Positions 27,601 to 36,773 of a stretch of 64,000 nucleotides of DNA are shown here, one piece after another. The stretch spans positions 31,625,001-31,689,000 of the forward strand of contig OY727095.1 of assembly GCA_963402885.1 (NCBI GenBank), in the 5' to 3' direction. The notes under the pieces are model-generated. The model worked only from the letters and a program-made list of their open reading frames with translations, searched no databases and had not been told where the DNA came from. The stretch comes from Antedon bifida. Taxonomy: Eukaryota; Echinodermata; Crinoidea; Comatulida; Antedonidae. Within the stretch, counting starts at the first letter, position 1, and each line of letters opens with the position of its first letter. The position numbers and the translations under genes are program-made.

Positions 27601-30600
27601 ACCTCAGGAATAGATTGTTTATGAACCATTGTGGTTTTTCTATTTTTTTCATTATCAGTTTTATCTTTGTCTTAAGGCGTAAATTGTTGTTATATTTGAA
27701 GGTACCCCTCAGGATGTAATTTCCATTTTTGGGATTTAAAGGTCTAATAATTGAATTTCTTTGTTTTTTCTTCTGTGTTTGTTTCTTTATGGATGATATC
27801 AAAATAAATCAAATAAAATATGAAGGAGTGCTATATAAGAACAATACCAGTTTATCCAGATGTACTATAAATGTATTTTTACTGTAGATTACAGCATGGA
27901 CCATGATTACAGTAGGCCTACTGTACTGTAGGTACAGTATAAATATCAACAGAACCATGATCAGTATTTAAATTGAATACAATCAATGGTAATTAAAATC
28001 AGTCTGGCTAGAGAATGTGTATTAAAATAAGAATCTATATTATCATAATATTATCATTAATAATTCATCTAATTTTACATTGCATTTTTTTTTTTTTAAA
28101 GCTGTTATTTTATTTATGAATAATAAATGAATACCATTCGCATAAATTGATTGTTTAATTTTGGTAATAAATCTAATAAATTATTTATAAAAACAGATGG
28201 TTAGTATTGAAAACTACAGTATAATATTAATACCGCTAATGCATTCTAACTGAATATAATAACATTAAGAATTCAAACACACGAAACAATTAATAATAAA
28301 TTTTAAAATATAATGCGTTTTATGAACGAAAGCATGAGATTAACAAAGAATGAAAATTAAAAACATAGAACACAAGAAACAACTGAACAATTAATATTAA
28401 AATTAAAAATAGAATGCGTTTTAAGACAACATGAGATGAAGCCAGCAAGATTAACAAAGAATGAAAATTAAAAACAAAGAAGCGAAAACTGGATCACGCA
28501 CAACATTAGAAATGAGGAGAGGAAAGCAAACGAGATATAACAAACACTAAAACAGTATTTGTTTAATGATAATGATACCTATTATGAACGATGCATTATC
28601 TGGAAGCTAAAGCACTTCTTTAAGTAGAAAGCGTCCGAGTTACATTAACATGTTTACATCATAGGGGTGCCTACAGAGAAATTATACTCAAGTCTGATGG
28701 ATAATGACCAATATCGTACTTTAGTAATTTATAATTGATGTGCAAAATAGTGATAGTGATACTATAGATACTACTAAAAAAATCTATCTAAAAACAAATA
28801 AAAAAAACAGGTAGAGTAACGTATTTCAATTGATTAATTATCGTTCTTTCCCAGTACAGTATCCAAAACTTTCAATTTCGTTCAATAATGCAGTTTAGAT
28901 AATCAAAACAGGTACTGTACAGTACTGTAAAAAAACCATCTAAAAACAAATTAAAAAAAACGTAGAATAACGTATTTCAATTGATTCATTATCGTTCTTT
29001 CCTCGTACAGTACAGTAAATATCCAAAACTATCAATTCCATTCAATACTGCAGTTTAGATTATCAAAATAGGCATACTATACTTTACAGTATGTTTTTGT
29101 CATCAATAAATCATTTTTTGTTGACAGTTTTACTTTATGGTAACAATTTCATATTATTTTACATTGCTAAAAAAACCAAAAAAACATGTAGAATAACGTA
29201 TTTCAATTGATTAATTATCGTTCCTTCCTGTACAGTATCCAAAACTTTCAATTTCATTCAATAACGCAGTTTAGAATCAAAATACAGTAGGTATACTGAT
29301 ACTTTACAGTATGTTTTTGTCATCAATAAATCATTTTTTGCTGACAGATTTACTGTAATTGTAACACTTTCTTAGTACTGTACAGTATGTTTTTGTGAAT
29401 CAATCATTTTTGGCTGTTGACAGTTTTACTGTATGGTAACAATTTCATAGTATATTACATTGGTTTGTTATCCGGAAATTGTGCAAATATGAATAATCTA
29501 CAGTACCAGACCATGCCTATTGATTTAGGAAAATTACAATTACAGTACAATACAGTTAAGCTTATTAAAATCTTGAATAATCTTTAATATGTTCTCTGCA
29601 TTTTGCCAAGTATTTCGTTCAGTTTCAGAATGCTTAATTTATTCAAAGTTTTTTATAATGAGCTGTCTTTTCTCAATCATCATTTTGTGGCCTGTGGTCT
29701 TTATTAAATGAAAAAAACATGAACATCACATGGCAGCCCAATTATTAGTACTCATGTATTGACTTAAAACATTATCTAGCGTGTTTTTATTACTTTATTC
29801 AGTATGAGAAAATACTGTACATGCATGGTACACTAGCTATATTCAGTTTAAACTTAAAAAGTACAGAGACAATTAACCTTAAATTATTCTTTATTATTTA
29901 TATTCAAATTCACCTACAATTTCAATCTTCAACCTAGTTAATATGCATAGGCAATATTAAAACCTTTTAAAGTACTGTAGTAGTAGGCATATTAACTACA
30001 GTACTGTATATTAACGATAACTGTACTTGAGTCTCATGCTAATAATGTAATCCATCAAAGTTAATTCCATGATGAAATTATTTTATAATTAATCTTGTGG
30101 TATTTATCACGATATAGTTACTAATATGTGAACACAAATTTTTTATAAAATTTATTATTAATGGAATAATTTCGTTTTAAAATATAGTCATCAGTCATTT
30201 CATACGCACCTAAAATTACAACTTTTCAGTAAGCTACTGTAGCTCAGAACTATTTTGGTTATAATTATTAAATATTTTATTGACTATAGAGTATATTCAA
30301 TAGCTAGCATGTTGATCATTAAACACCAGCTGAGAATAACTACCCACCAACTACGAACTAAACAAATATTGTATTTTTAAACCTATTGTTACATTATTGA
30401 CTATTACCATTTAGAGGTGTGGTGTACATAATACATTATAGAGTACTATAACAATGATAATTGCTCCTCATCAGACAATTTACTGTAACTAATATCTACT
30501 ACTATACAGCAGGGGATTGTAATAATACTAAGGTCCTGTTCATACTGTCTATTGAGACACTACTACTGTATACAGCAGGAGATCATAGTAATACTATAAT

Positions 30601-32805
30601 GTACTATACACTATAAACCACTAAGGTCCTGTTCATACAGTCTATTGAGACACTATTAAACTACTGTATACAGCAGGAGATCATAGTAATACTATAATGT
30701 ACTATACACTATAAAACACTAAGGTCCAGGTTCATACAGTCTATTGAGACACTACTAAACTACTGTATACAGCAAGAGATCATAGTAATACTATAATGTA
30801 CTATACACTATAAAACACTAAGGTCCTGTTCATACAGTCTATTGAGACACTACTACTGTATACAGCAGGAGATCATAGTAATACTATAATGTACTATACA
30901 CTATAAAACACTAAGGTCCTGTTCATACAGTCTATTGAGACACTATTAAACTACTGTGTACAGCAAGAGATCATAATAATACTATAATGTACTATACACT
31001 ATAAACCACTAAGGTCCTGTACATACAGTCTATTGAGACACTACTACTGTATACTACAGCAGGCGATCATAATATTAAATACTATGTACTATACACTATA
31101 AAACGCTAAGGTCCTATTCATACTGTCTATATTGAAAATAAAGTTATTTACTAAATGTACTACTTGTACTATTATGGTGCCTGGTAAACTGTAATGAACA
31201 CTAACAACAAGGGCTTGTTCACACCTATTGTACAGAGTTATGTTTTTTTTTATCTTTTGTACACAGCACACACATGTCTTTTATTTATAGCATCCCACCA
31301 CTTCCCATTGTTGACATGTGATATTCCAATAATATCACTAAACTACTGTAAACAAGACCAACTATAGTATACGCAAATCTTGTGTAGTGAAATACGTACA
31401 CTGGCAAATGGTTATAACAGACAGAAATACATCCTATTCATTCTAAAAATAGATCTGGCTGAACTAACTGATTATCCTGCTACAGTTTTACCAGGGTTAA
31501 AATAGGATGATGATACTGTAGATATACAAACTACTATAATCGTTGATAATAATACTTTTTTAAATGGTAATAACTATCGTTTTAAATACAGTAAAATACA
31601 GTCAAATCTCAAATCCTGAAAAACAATCATGGAAAAAATCCTTCCTTTTGTTTAAATCTGGATTAATCAAGTGAAAGTTTATTTCATTTACTACAGTATA
31701 TACCTTACTACTATACTGTTATTTACCTTGAATTTACCTTGAATCTTCGAGACTTAGAGAACTGTGCTCATTTGTCCCTCAAACTTTTATAGCATCCTCT
31801 TCTAACTTATACGGGCATAACTTTAAATGCATAAACAAATATAAAAAGACCTTTTTCTTACCCAAAATCAATGGCTTCCTTTGGACTTGGGCATTCACTC
31901 TGAAAAATTTCCTCTTCACTTGAAATTATAAATTCTAAAACACTGGTTGTTTCCCATGAGGCGTTTTGGTCGTACACAATGTACATAACCTCGTCTGCCT
32001 TTTTACGTAGAACTTCAAACTCTTTTGTGTCTTTTGCGTAGTTTACAAGAGTACTGTCTTTGGAACATGTGACTTTAATATTTAACGCTTTCCTTTTACC
32101 CGGTGCTGGATCGTTCGCACATATATCTACGGTAAGCTTAAAAAGACAAGTTTGATGTCCAAGACAAAACATTATCGGATCACAACCAGTTCTGGTTAAC
32201 AAACTTTTCTGAAGTCCATCAATGTTTTTTAGCAACTCTGAATTTGAATCTATACTTTTACCAGATGTATGTCGTAGGAATGTTATATATGATTTATCTT
32301 CTTTTAGGCCAAATTGAAGCTTGTCTTTAAGAGTTAATATGTCTGATAAACTTGGCCCAAGCCCTAGTGGCTTAACAGGAGAGCTTCCTGTGCCAAAATT
32401 ATATGAAAGTTTTGATATATAACTTCCTCTAGGACAAGTAAAATGTACTCTATTGTTTTCAGTCCACCTATATGAAACATCAAATTCTTCGCGATACATA
32501 ACTTTCTCATACTGAACTTTGGGTTGTTTCGGAGGTGCATGTCCTTGTGGTTTTTTATGTCCTTTTGCACCAGCGCCCATTTGCTCTCCATTTCCCATTG
32601 GAGGCATCACTTTCCGAACATCTCCTTTTGCATTTGGCATCATTCCCCCAAGATCCCTTCGAGGTTGCATTCTGGCATTTGGGTTTGCCCGTTTATTAAG
32701 AAAACGGTTATAATTTTCATGTGGATATGATCCGACAGCAGAAATGGTTAGAAGTACTACTACCGTCCTTAGGCAAGAAGCCCAGATTTTAAATACATAA
32801 ACCAT
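595..32805 (-). CDS. Uncharacterised secreted cysteine-containing protein, 5' five exons (3' end outside window)
   Basis: Exons, in transcript order: 32805-31862, 19814-19740, 16807-16702, 14393-14300, 674-595. Reading phases match at all four joins, giving 433 codons with no stop, and every border is GT-AG. The protein opens with a signal peptide (hydrophobic run VVVLLTISAVG near residues 15-25). A disordered stretch rich in Met, Gly, Pro and Lys follows (about 35-100). From about residue 105 there is a conserved-looking region with FTCPRG, GCDPIMFCLGHQTC and VTCSKD. Exons 2-5 add SGWCKAS, PECRAELKDAYCAFHMNG with an NGT glycosylation sequon, GGCIPPAF, and HTCPEC at the current end. I do not recognise the family. 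FTCPRG recalls dermatopontin-like folds only faintly. An extracellular or matrix role is inferred from the signal peptide and cysteines. The join across the 13.6-kb intron 4 is the weakest, since a missed symmetric exon could lie there. Confidence 0.72.
1872..2070. mobile_element. Foldback element / MITE
   Basis: Inverted ends ATTATTTCATTTTTCCCCTT, with TTAAGCTTGGTTC and TAGAGAC in both arms. A partial related sequence (ACGCAAAGCAAGGACGTAA) lies at about 1787. Confidence 0.75.
2732..3175. mobile_element. Foldback element with long arms carrying CRE-like sites
   Basis: Arms of about 155 bp (2740-2899 and 3015-3171) are inverted copies separated by about 115 bp. Both end in AAAGGACAACT and share AACGTATTAGGGATGTACAT. 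Each arm carries CTGTGACGTCACAGGTGCAT. Confidence 0.85.
3325..3612 (+). repeat. Tandem repeat, 36-39-bp unit
   Basis: About seven units of GATGATTTMATGAGAATAAA followed by TGTGATGATTATGACAT. Confidence 0.9.
4021..4172. mobile_element. Near-palindromic foldback element
   Basis: Arms of about 65 bp: AATGTTTATATTCGTGGAAT versus the complement of ATTCCACAACTATAAACATT. Almost no loop. Confidence 0.75.
5287..5474. mobile_element. Small element with CAGGGAA inverted ends
   Basis: Ends CAGGGAATAATTTC and GAAATTTTTCCCTG. CAGGG starts are seen in some hAT elements, but no 8-bp target duplication is evident. Confidence 0.45.
6210..6992 (+). repeat. Minisatellite, about 29-bp unit
   Basis: About 25-27 units of AGACAGAGATCAGACATAAA then ATAGCCTCAC. 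A block of five to six units is itself repeated with a 160-bp period (6411 and 6571). Confidence 0.93.
7320..7455 (+). repeat. Interspersed repeat 3' end (TTTTGCTTATTTTGTATCTCC family)
   Basis: GCTTATTTTGTATCTCCATT, then ACCCACAGCATTGTCATTTT, recurs with decay at 16210-16330 and 39580-39660 on the plus strand and at about 60500-60550 on the minus strand. Confidence 0.55.
7535..7625 (-). repeat. tRNA-derived SINE head (type C)
   Basis: On the minus strand GGTTTAGGACATCTGCATAT and GGGTTTGAATCTC resemble tRNA A and B boxes at the right spacing. The body is unlike types A and B. Confidence 0.4.
8044..8265 (+). mobile_element. 5'-truncated LINE, C-terminus of reverse-transcriptase ORF
   Basis: The frame ending at the TGA at 8186-8188 reads STFTSAASRIWNDLPASIRS then FKSALKTHLFLSN, the typical last residues of CR1/L2-like ORF2 proteins. 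A short 3' UTR and a TTAT-rich tail follow. Confidence 0.75.
9230..9356 (+). repeat. Probable LINE 3' tail
   Basis: Ends GAATAAATAAATGAAATGAAGTGAAATGAA, i.e. repeated GAAAT units after a short 3' UTR-like segment. Confidence 0.4.
11567..11733. mobile_element. Inverted-repeat element M3, truncated copy
   Basis: Opposite orientation to the 50983 copy; shares GGAGATCAAAGGGTTT, CCAGACATAAGATCAAA and TTGTTAGATTGCCTTGG. Left terminus missing. Confidence 0.65.
12696..14236 (+). mobile_element. Decayed DIRS-type retroelement fragment (terminal region plus gag-like ORF)
   Basis: A GC-rich island in AT-rich surroundings. Its left part (12696-12780) matches the foldback element at 19092-19391 (TTACCTG, AACCGACA, TCTATGAGTG), as expected for a terminal repeat. 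An open frame at 13211-14035 follows, and coding potential continues to about 14236 in other frames. No reverse transcriptase or recombinase is present, so this is a 3'-truncated copy. It lies antisense in intron 4 of the secreted-protein gene, ending about 60 bp from exon 4. Confidence 0.5.
13211..14236 (+). pseudogene. Gag-like ORF of the retroelement, frameshifted
   Basis: The first frame gives 274 residues with a cysteine/histidine cluster near residues 36-65: CLQC, DRHLLCIHCRTC, PCDIC. A proline/alanine-rich linker follows. Near 13990-14035 the frame is lost, while a second frame reads LDPELVARVEAIAKEP and a third reads DQFLRYVSAPPIPDAAKERA to a stop at 14236, so at least two frame changes are needed. 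The zinc-knuckle-like start and this C-terminal pattern resemble the first ORF of DIRS-like elements, a family-level guess. Overlapping open frames in the same GC-rich stretch are shadows. Confidence 0.5.
14300..14393 (-). CDS. Exon 4 of the uncharacterised secreted protein gene
   Basis: A 94-nt exon, acceptor TAG and donor GTAAT, encoding DGRRLSPGQIQFSYKALPEM and on to LTEFKK. It ends in phase 1. A retroelement fragment of opposite orientation ends about 60 bp further on. Confidence 0.75.
14494..14712. mobile_element. MITE family M1, copy 2, expanded centre
   Basis: Both inverted ends are intact. The centre holds about five successive 21-bp units of the form ACCATATTTGGGCATATCACT, making this the longest copy. 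Confidence 0.9.
15015..15278 (-). repeat. tRNA-derived SINE (type A), reverse copy
   Basis: On the minus strand the tRNA-like head TAGCTTGGTGGTTATGATGC and B box GGGTTCAAGTCC are followed by the same body as the 35168 copy. It lies in intron 3 of the secreted-protein gene. Confidence 0.75.
15436..15592 (+). repeat. Tandem duplication, about 85-bp spacing
   Basis: GTTATGTAATAACTA and CAATCACTTTTTAGGGACT occur twice in the same order. Confidence 0.7.
15730..15878. mobile_element. MITE family M1, copy 3
   Basis: Ends AAGCTCTGTCTACACTATCA and AGTGTAGACAGAGCTTA. Two 21-bp units. Confidence 0.9.
16205..16330 (+). repeat. Interspersed repeat, diverged copy of the same family
   Basis: Shares TTTATTTGTATCTTCATTTAG and ATACCCACAGCATTGTCATT. 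Confidence 0.45.
16702..16807 (-). CDS. Exon 3 of the uncharacterised secreted protein gene
   Basis: A 106-nt exon with a TTACAG acceptor and a GTAAGT donor. It carries three cysteines in PECRAELKDAYC and GGCIPPAF plus the HMNGTGG glycosylation sequon. Confidence 0.78.
19092..19391. mobile_element. Foldback element related to the 12.7-kb retroelement terminus
   Basis: Left arm (about 19120-19198) and right arm (19286-19390) are inverted copies sharing CTTCAAGGGGAGAACA, CCGACATAGGCC and GATGAACC. The middle holds GAGCCACGCCCTCAGGTGGG, echoing CAACCACGCCCTCATGTGGG at 12833. Confidence 0.6.
19554..19613. mobile_element. MITE family M1, copy 4, minimal
   Basis: Only 60 bp: the two 23-bp inverted ends plus about 14 bp. 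The centre is deleted. Confidence 0.9.
19740..19814 (-). CDS. Exon 2 of the uncharacterised secreted protein gene
   Basis: A 75-nt exon with a TCTAG acceptor and a GTGAGT donor. It encodes YSGWCKAS through NDVWDIIG and is in phase with exons 1 and 3. Confidence 0.75.
20620..20785. mobile_element. MITE family M1, copy 5
   Basis: Both ends present, the right one slightly decayed (GACAGTACTT). Confidence 0.88.
24151..24270. mobile_element. MITE family M1, copy 6
   Basis: Left end intact; the right end lacks GACA (GTGTAGAGCTTA). Shortened centre. Confidence 0.87.
25769..25876. mobile_element. MITE family M1, copy 7
   Basis: Ends AAAGCTCTGTCTATACTATC and GATAGTGAAGACAGAGCTTT. Confidence 0.87.
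26690..26945 (+). mobile_element. 5'-truncated LINE, C-terminus of reverse-transcriptase ORF
   Basis: The frame reads RRFRSIKANKARFTNSFFPG then SIRALN, a common LINE ORF2 ending (Arg-rich, NSFFP, IRxLN). The 3' UTR ends in repeats of TGACT. Confidence 0.7.
26969..27268. mobile_element. MITE family M2, copy 1
   Basis: Inverted ends TTAAAGATATATTGTCC and GGGGGACAATACATCTTTAA. About 300 bp, non-coding. Confidence 0.8.
27590..27812 (+). repeat. Probable LINE 3' UTR and tail
   Basis: A non-coding stretch ending AAAATAAATCAAATAAAAT, a (AAATC)-like tail typical of LINE insertions. Confidence 0.4.
28770..29460 (+). repeat. Complex tandem repeat
   Basis: Three decayed copies of a segment containing GTATTTCAATTGATTAATTATCG and CCAAAACTTTCAATTTC at about 28818, 28970 and 29200, followed by three copies of ACAGTATGTTTTTGTCATCA. 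Confidence 0.75.
30505..31130 (+). repeat. Tandem repeat, about 95-98-bp unit
   Basis: Six to seven copies containing AGGTCCTGTTCATACAGTCT and ATAATGTACTATACACTATA. Confidence 0.9.
31862..32805 (-). CDS. Exon 1 of the uncharacterised secreted protein gene
   Basis: A 944-nt coding exon giving 314 codons plus two bases (GG), ending at a strong donor (GG|GTAAGA). Read past the donor, the frame stops at once, as expected for intron. The start is the first Met, and the next 25 residues form a signal peptide. Exon 2 supplies the A that completes the Gly codon. The long open frame in AT-rich surroundings, together with matching downstream phases, makes this exon secure even though its family is unknown. 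Confidence 0.85.
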
Positions 32806-33872
32806 AGTTAAAATAGCACAAAGCAGCCTAAAAAAGAAGCGGATGTATGTGTGTTGATCACCCTGTCACACAAACACACTTGAAGTTCATTTGAAGCAGC
32901 CTACTCGGCTCAGCAGCAGAGTTGATCGAAGCCGCCGCGCTGTTTGTCAACAAACCATACGAAGAGATCGCGGAAATAAATCAGCTGAATAAAGATTAAA
33001 CGTTTAAAAATTATAATACTGTTAGGTGTTACACAACATACAAACCATGGTGGAAGAAAACTCCTCAAAACAATCCAAGATCTACGTCAGCTACAACATT
33101 CCGAACGATAGGTGTCAAACATCCTACTAATAAACTTTACCGTACCATCACTGAGCGAGTAACACACTCGAATGGTTTCGCGATTACTGATTTGATAGAT
33201 ACGCCCTCTTAAGCTTCTAAAAAAAGGTGGATCGACCTGGGAGAAGATCAGAGAAGAATCAATTCAAATTGTAAAGAAATTGTAATCTGTAATGTAATAT
33301 AATTAATAAATTATTTATAAATGTTAAATATCTCCTAAGGCATACTGAAACTTGTGTTGTAATGCTGTTTTTCTTATACTAAACCTACCTAGCATGCCGT
33401 TTTTTTCTCTCTGCTGTAATAGAGGGCGTTTTTAAAACATTGAGGGCGTCAACAAGAAACAAAAAACTCATTCATGTTTTGTTGAAGAAAGTCACTTTTC
33501 AGGTTGAAAAAAATTACTAAAATATAATAAATTACTGTATTGTAATTATAAACTCTCATCTTAGTCCATTTGTTTTAACATTTATGAAATTGATATTATT
33601 TTTTTAGGCCTAGGCTAGGCCTAGGACTACCGTACGCATTGTTAGGATAGGCTGGCTGGGCTTCTCCAAACCCCAGACGAGCCTTTTTTTAACTCCATCC
33701 ATTATTGGCTAGGCTTAGGCCTAATTGTAAGGTTGATCACATGCTTTAGCTTAGGAGGATGGAGGGACCGGCTAAAAAATTGTATTTGTTCATCTAAAAT
33801 TTTATTCATTAAAAAAAAGTATTGATTGGTTGATTAATTAAATTTTTTTTTTTCATCATATTTTATTTTTAG
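32806..33872. promoter_or_regulatory. Divergent promoter region and 5' UTRs
   Basis: The secreted-protein gene is read leftward from 32805 and the acetyltransferase coding exon begins after an acceptor at 33871-33872, so both promoters and at least one 5' UTR exon must lie here. No convincing TATA box was found. An AGGCCTAG-rich patch lies at about 33606-33627, similar to one in the other divergent promoter region. The exact transcription starts are not visible. Confidence 0.5.
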
Positions 33873-33928
33873 GTACGAAACGTTGGTAGGGATAACTTGG
33901 TCAAACCGGAAAAGAATCTGACGACAAA

Positions 33929-34591
33929 ATGTGGTCTTGGTATTTCAAAATGGATGAGAAAGAGTTAGAGATACGAGACATGGAGGAAAACGATTTTGAA
34001 AAAGCCAATATGCTTTTTGTTGAAGGCGACAAATCTGTTTTTGTTTCATTTAGAGGGGTTGTGTATTTATTGAAAACATTAAAATTTCTGATGCCTGCAT
34101 TTGTTTTATGTTGTGCTGTTTTCGCTGCAAGTCGATCAACAATATATACGCTTGGAGCATTTTCTTTTTATTGCTTTATGTTATATTTGGCACTGATTCG
34201 ACTTTCTAATAACTTTCTAAAAGATGAGACAAAAAAGGATAAGCAAGGATTACAAGAACACTTAGAAAATATGAGATGTTGTTATAAATTAGCAGTCTAC
34301 AAAGGAGAAATTATTGGGTCTGTGTGTATAACCGAAATGAAGTCAAAGCCGCTTGTTGCGGAATTGAAACGATTTCATGTGAAGAAGAAAGCTAAAGGTC
34401 TGGGTGTCGGCAAGAAGCTTTTGGAAATTGCACTGGCGTTCAGCAAGAAATACCGATTTAAACACGTTGCGTTAACGACAACTGAATTGAATTACGAAGC
34501 CAGACAATTATACAAGAAGTATGGCTTCAAGGAAGAAGCATTTCATTCAAGTAACATTTTTACAATTTATAGGCTAACTTTGACATTCTAG
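33929..34591 (+). CDS. Membrane-anchored GNAT-family N-acetyltransferase, NAT8-like
   Basis: A 220-residue protein in one exon. The C-terminal half is a GNAT fold: the acetyl-CoA loop KAKGLGVGKKLLEIAL (about 154-169) follows a basic strand, and NYEARQLYKKYGF (188-200) is the usual closing helix. Two adjacent hydrophobic stretches (about 52-68 and 72-90) fit the membrane hairpin of NAT8/NAT8L enzymes, which acetylate cysteine conjugates, lysines or aspartate on the ER membrane; the substrate here cannot be read from sequence. The coding exon follows a good acceptor (tttttAG at 33872), so a 5' UTR exon lies upstream. The second Met, at residue 8, could also be the start. Downstream sequence quickly becomes SINE. 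Confidence 0.82.
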   Translation: MWSWYFKMDEKELEIRDMEENDFEKANMLFVEGDKSVFVSFRGVVYLLKTLKFLMPAFVLCCAVFAASRSTIYTLGAFSFYCFMLYLALIRLSNNFLKDETKKDKQGLQEHLENMRCCYKLAVYKGEIIGSVCITEMKSKPLVAELKRFHVKKKAKGLGVGKKLLEIALAFSKKYRFKHVALTTTELNYEARQLYKKYGFKEEAFHSSNIFTIYRLTLTF

Positions 34592-34617
34592 ATTTTTCTT
34601 ACAACAGAACAAATGAT

Positions 34618-34812
34618 ATTGGAGCTGTAGCTTGGTGGTTAACGTGCTTGCCTTCCAACCCCAAGGTCCAGGGTTCAATCCTGACCTAGCACCAACAACT
34701 CGCAAATCTTTCAACTCCACTCCTTCAAATGAGACGTAGTTTTTAAGCATGATAAATAATAAAATAGTTTATCCATCCTGTAATTGACAAGTTACTCGCT
34801 GTTGGATGTGTA
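34618..34812 (+). repeat. tRNA-derived SINE (type A head)
   Basis: The head TAGCTTGGTGGTTAACGTGC resembles a tRNA A box, and GGGTTCAATCC 35 bp later is a B box. It begins 27 bp after the acetyltransferase stop codon, so it may lie in that gene's 3' UTR. An AATAAA falls inside it at 34758. Confidence 0.65.
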
Positions 34813-35167
34813 TAAAATGAAAAAATATATAACCACAATATTTACCTACCTCTAATTTTGTTTACCTGATATAAAGTGTGCAGTGTTTAAAGGTTTGCAT
34901 GGTGATTAAAATTCTTTAGTAAAATTACGTTTGCAGAGAAGAAAATTGTAGCGAAATGTGGACACATTCTGTCAACCTTAAGTGTTTCCTTTTTTGGAAT
35001 CACATGGTGTACTAGAAAGAATGTATTGTAGAAGCTTGATCATGTGAATACTATTTGATAATAATCATAAAAAAATTATTAAATATTAGACAGTATCTCT
35101 ACCAGTTTCTGTGTATTTCTTTTTGCATATTTATTATCATCCAGCCACCATTACCCACAATACTGCT

Positions 35168-35404
35168 CCAAGTGGAGGTTATGATGCTTGGCTACCACTC
35201 CAAGTTCAAGTCATGTCAGGATTTGTTCTAATGACAAATTACAACTCCACTCCCAAAGACTTGTAATAAGACTTTGTTTATATAGAGCATCTTGTGTATA
35301 TGCTTTTTTTATGTGAACAAGATTGCCACCTTTAAGAAGGATAGTGAATGAATTTGCTTATGGTTATCCTTGGCAATTTGCCTAAATATATAAAAAAAAA
35401 CAAC
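35168..35404 (+). repeat. tRNA-derived SINE (type A), full body
   Basis: The sequence runs from GGTTATGATGCTTGGCTACC through a B-box-like AAGTTCAAGTC, a body shared with the reverse copy at 15015-15278 (CTCCCAAAGACTTGTAATA, AAGAAGGATAGTGAATGAAT), and an A-rich end. Confidence 0.7.
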
Positions 35405-35499
35405 AATTTTACGTTTGTGAAATTTGCCTTTTTATTGTAAACTTCAATATATGTTTACCAGAAGACGACTGCTTACCTCTTATGTTATGTATATGATAT

Positions 35500-35690
35500 T
35501 TTTGGGGTTTTTTTTCTTTTCTTTTTTATCTGTCTGTTTAAATATCAACTTTGTCTTTAGGCATGTCTTCCACAAGCATTATGCTTTTTATTAACATGCC
35601 TTCTTCAACTGTTATCGATTATTTCTTTTCCTACATCTTGTTTAACTGTCTTGTTTGAAGTAAATAAATGTCACTTTGAACTTAACGCTG
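35500..35690 (+). repeat. LINE-like 3' end, family shared with 62600-62800
   Basis: Shares AGGCATGTCT, CACAAGC, AACATGCCTTCTTCAA and GAAGTAAATAAATGTCACTT-type sequence with the second copy. Confidence 0.55.
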
Positions 35691-36632
35691 TGCCACACGT
35701 CCTGCCGGCAGTAATTTACATAGACGAAATTCAAAATACCACGTTACACTGTTGGTATCACAAAGAAAATAATTATGACGGAGTACAAAAGAAACAATAC
35801 ATTAAATTAAATTACGATATATTGGAAAAATACAATAATTAGGCATATACTACATTTTGATTAACTTCAACGCATAATTAACATTCTTTTTTCTTTCAGT
35901 TTTTAATTCCGCACCCAAAACAATCGAGAAGAATGCATTGCGTGCGGAGGATTTTTAAGTAGGATCTTCGTAAACGGATTGATCTAGACATACCGGTACC
36001 ACATTGGTCATTTTAAAATTTAAGATGTGATATTCCTACGCTAACCTCAAACTTTTTTATGAACATAGGTGTCTGTAAAGTGTCCCAATAGGCAATGGTA
36101 CGATTAGTGTGTGATGTTCATACAATTGTATACATCATTAGTTGTGTGTTTACCACATAAAACCTACTGTTAAAAAAACGCAATTATCATAAAACAACGA
36201 AACATGTTAATATATAAAGTGCATTTTGATGTGTACAGAATAAATATACAAATTGAAGACCCATCATAGCCTACTATTTAGCATCATGTTGAGGAATTAC
36301 ATAAACGAGGTTTGACGGTGATGATGGTGCTGTCCTATATAAATGATTACCAATACTGAATGTAAAGATGTTCGCACTCCCGGTGGTATGGCCGGATCAA
36401 AATCGTGAAAATTAATGCAGTGTTCAAGAAAAGATCACATTTCGGATTCCATAACTTTCATGTGAACGCTCGAAAAAACGTAATGTAACCTGGAGTTTTC
36501 GTCGGAGTTCGACTCAGTGTGAATGAGGTTTAGATAGACTGCCAGATGTTCTAAGATATGGATAAAAGAAAAATAAGGGGTAGTAGTATGCCATGTCTTA
36601 ATGATAGTGTCTATTGCTAATAGCTACCGTTG

Positions 36633-36773
36633 TAAAGCTCTGTCTACACTATCAAACTAACGGAATAGTGTCATGTGCCCAAATATGGTACAGTGATATG
36701 ACGTCATCGTGTCAATATATGAGCACATCGCATTTTTTTGTCACATAAAGTTTGGTAGTGTAGACAAGGCTTA
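36633..36773. mobile_element. MITE family M1, copy 8
   Basis: Intergenic copy, about 300 bp upstream of the TATA box of the secreted-peptide gene. Confidence 0.88.

Larger units (their letters stand above)
19815..31861. other. Intron 1 of the uncharacterised secreted protein gene
   Basis: A 12-kb intron without a supported exon. It contains MITE copies at 20620, 24151 and 25769, a LINE 3' end at 26690, a foldback at 26969, a probable LINE tail at 27590 and tandem repeats at 28770-29460 and 30505-31130. Open frames near 21283, 22846 and 23782 have no splice context or recognisable protein signal. Confidence 0.6.
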
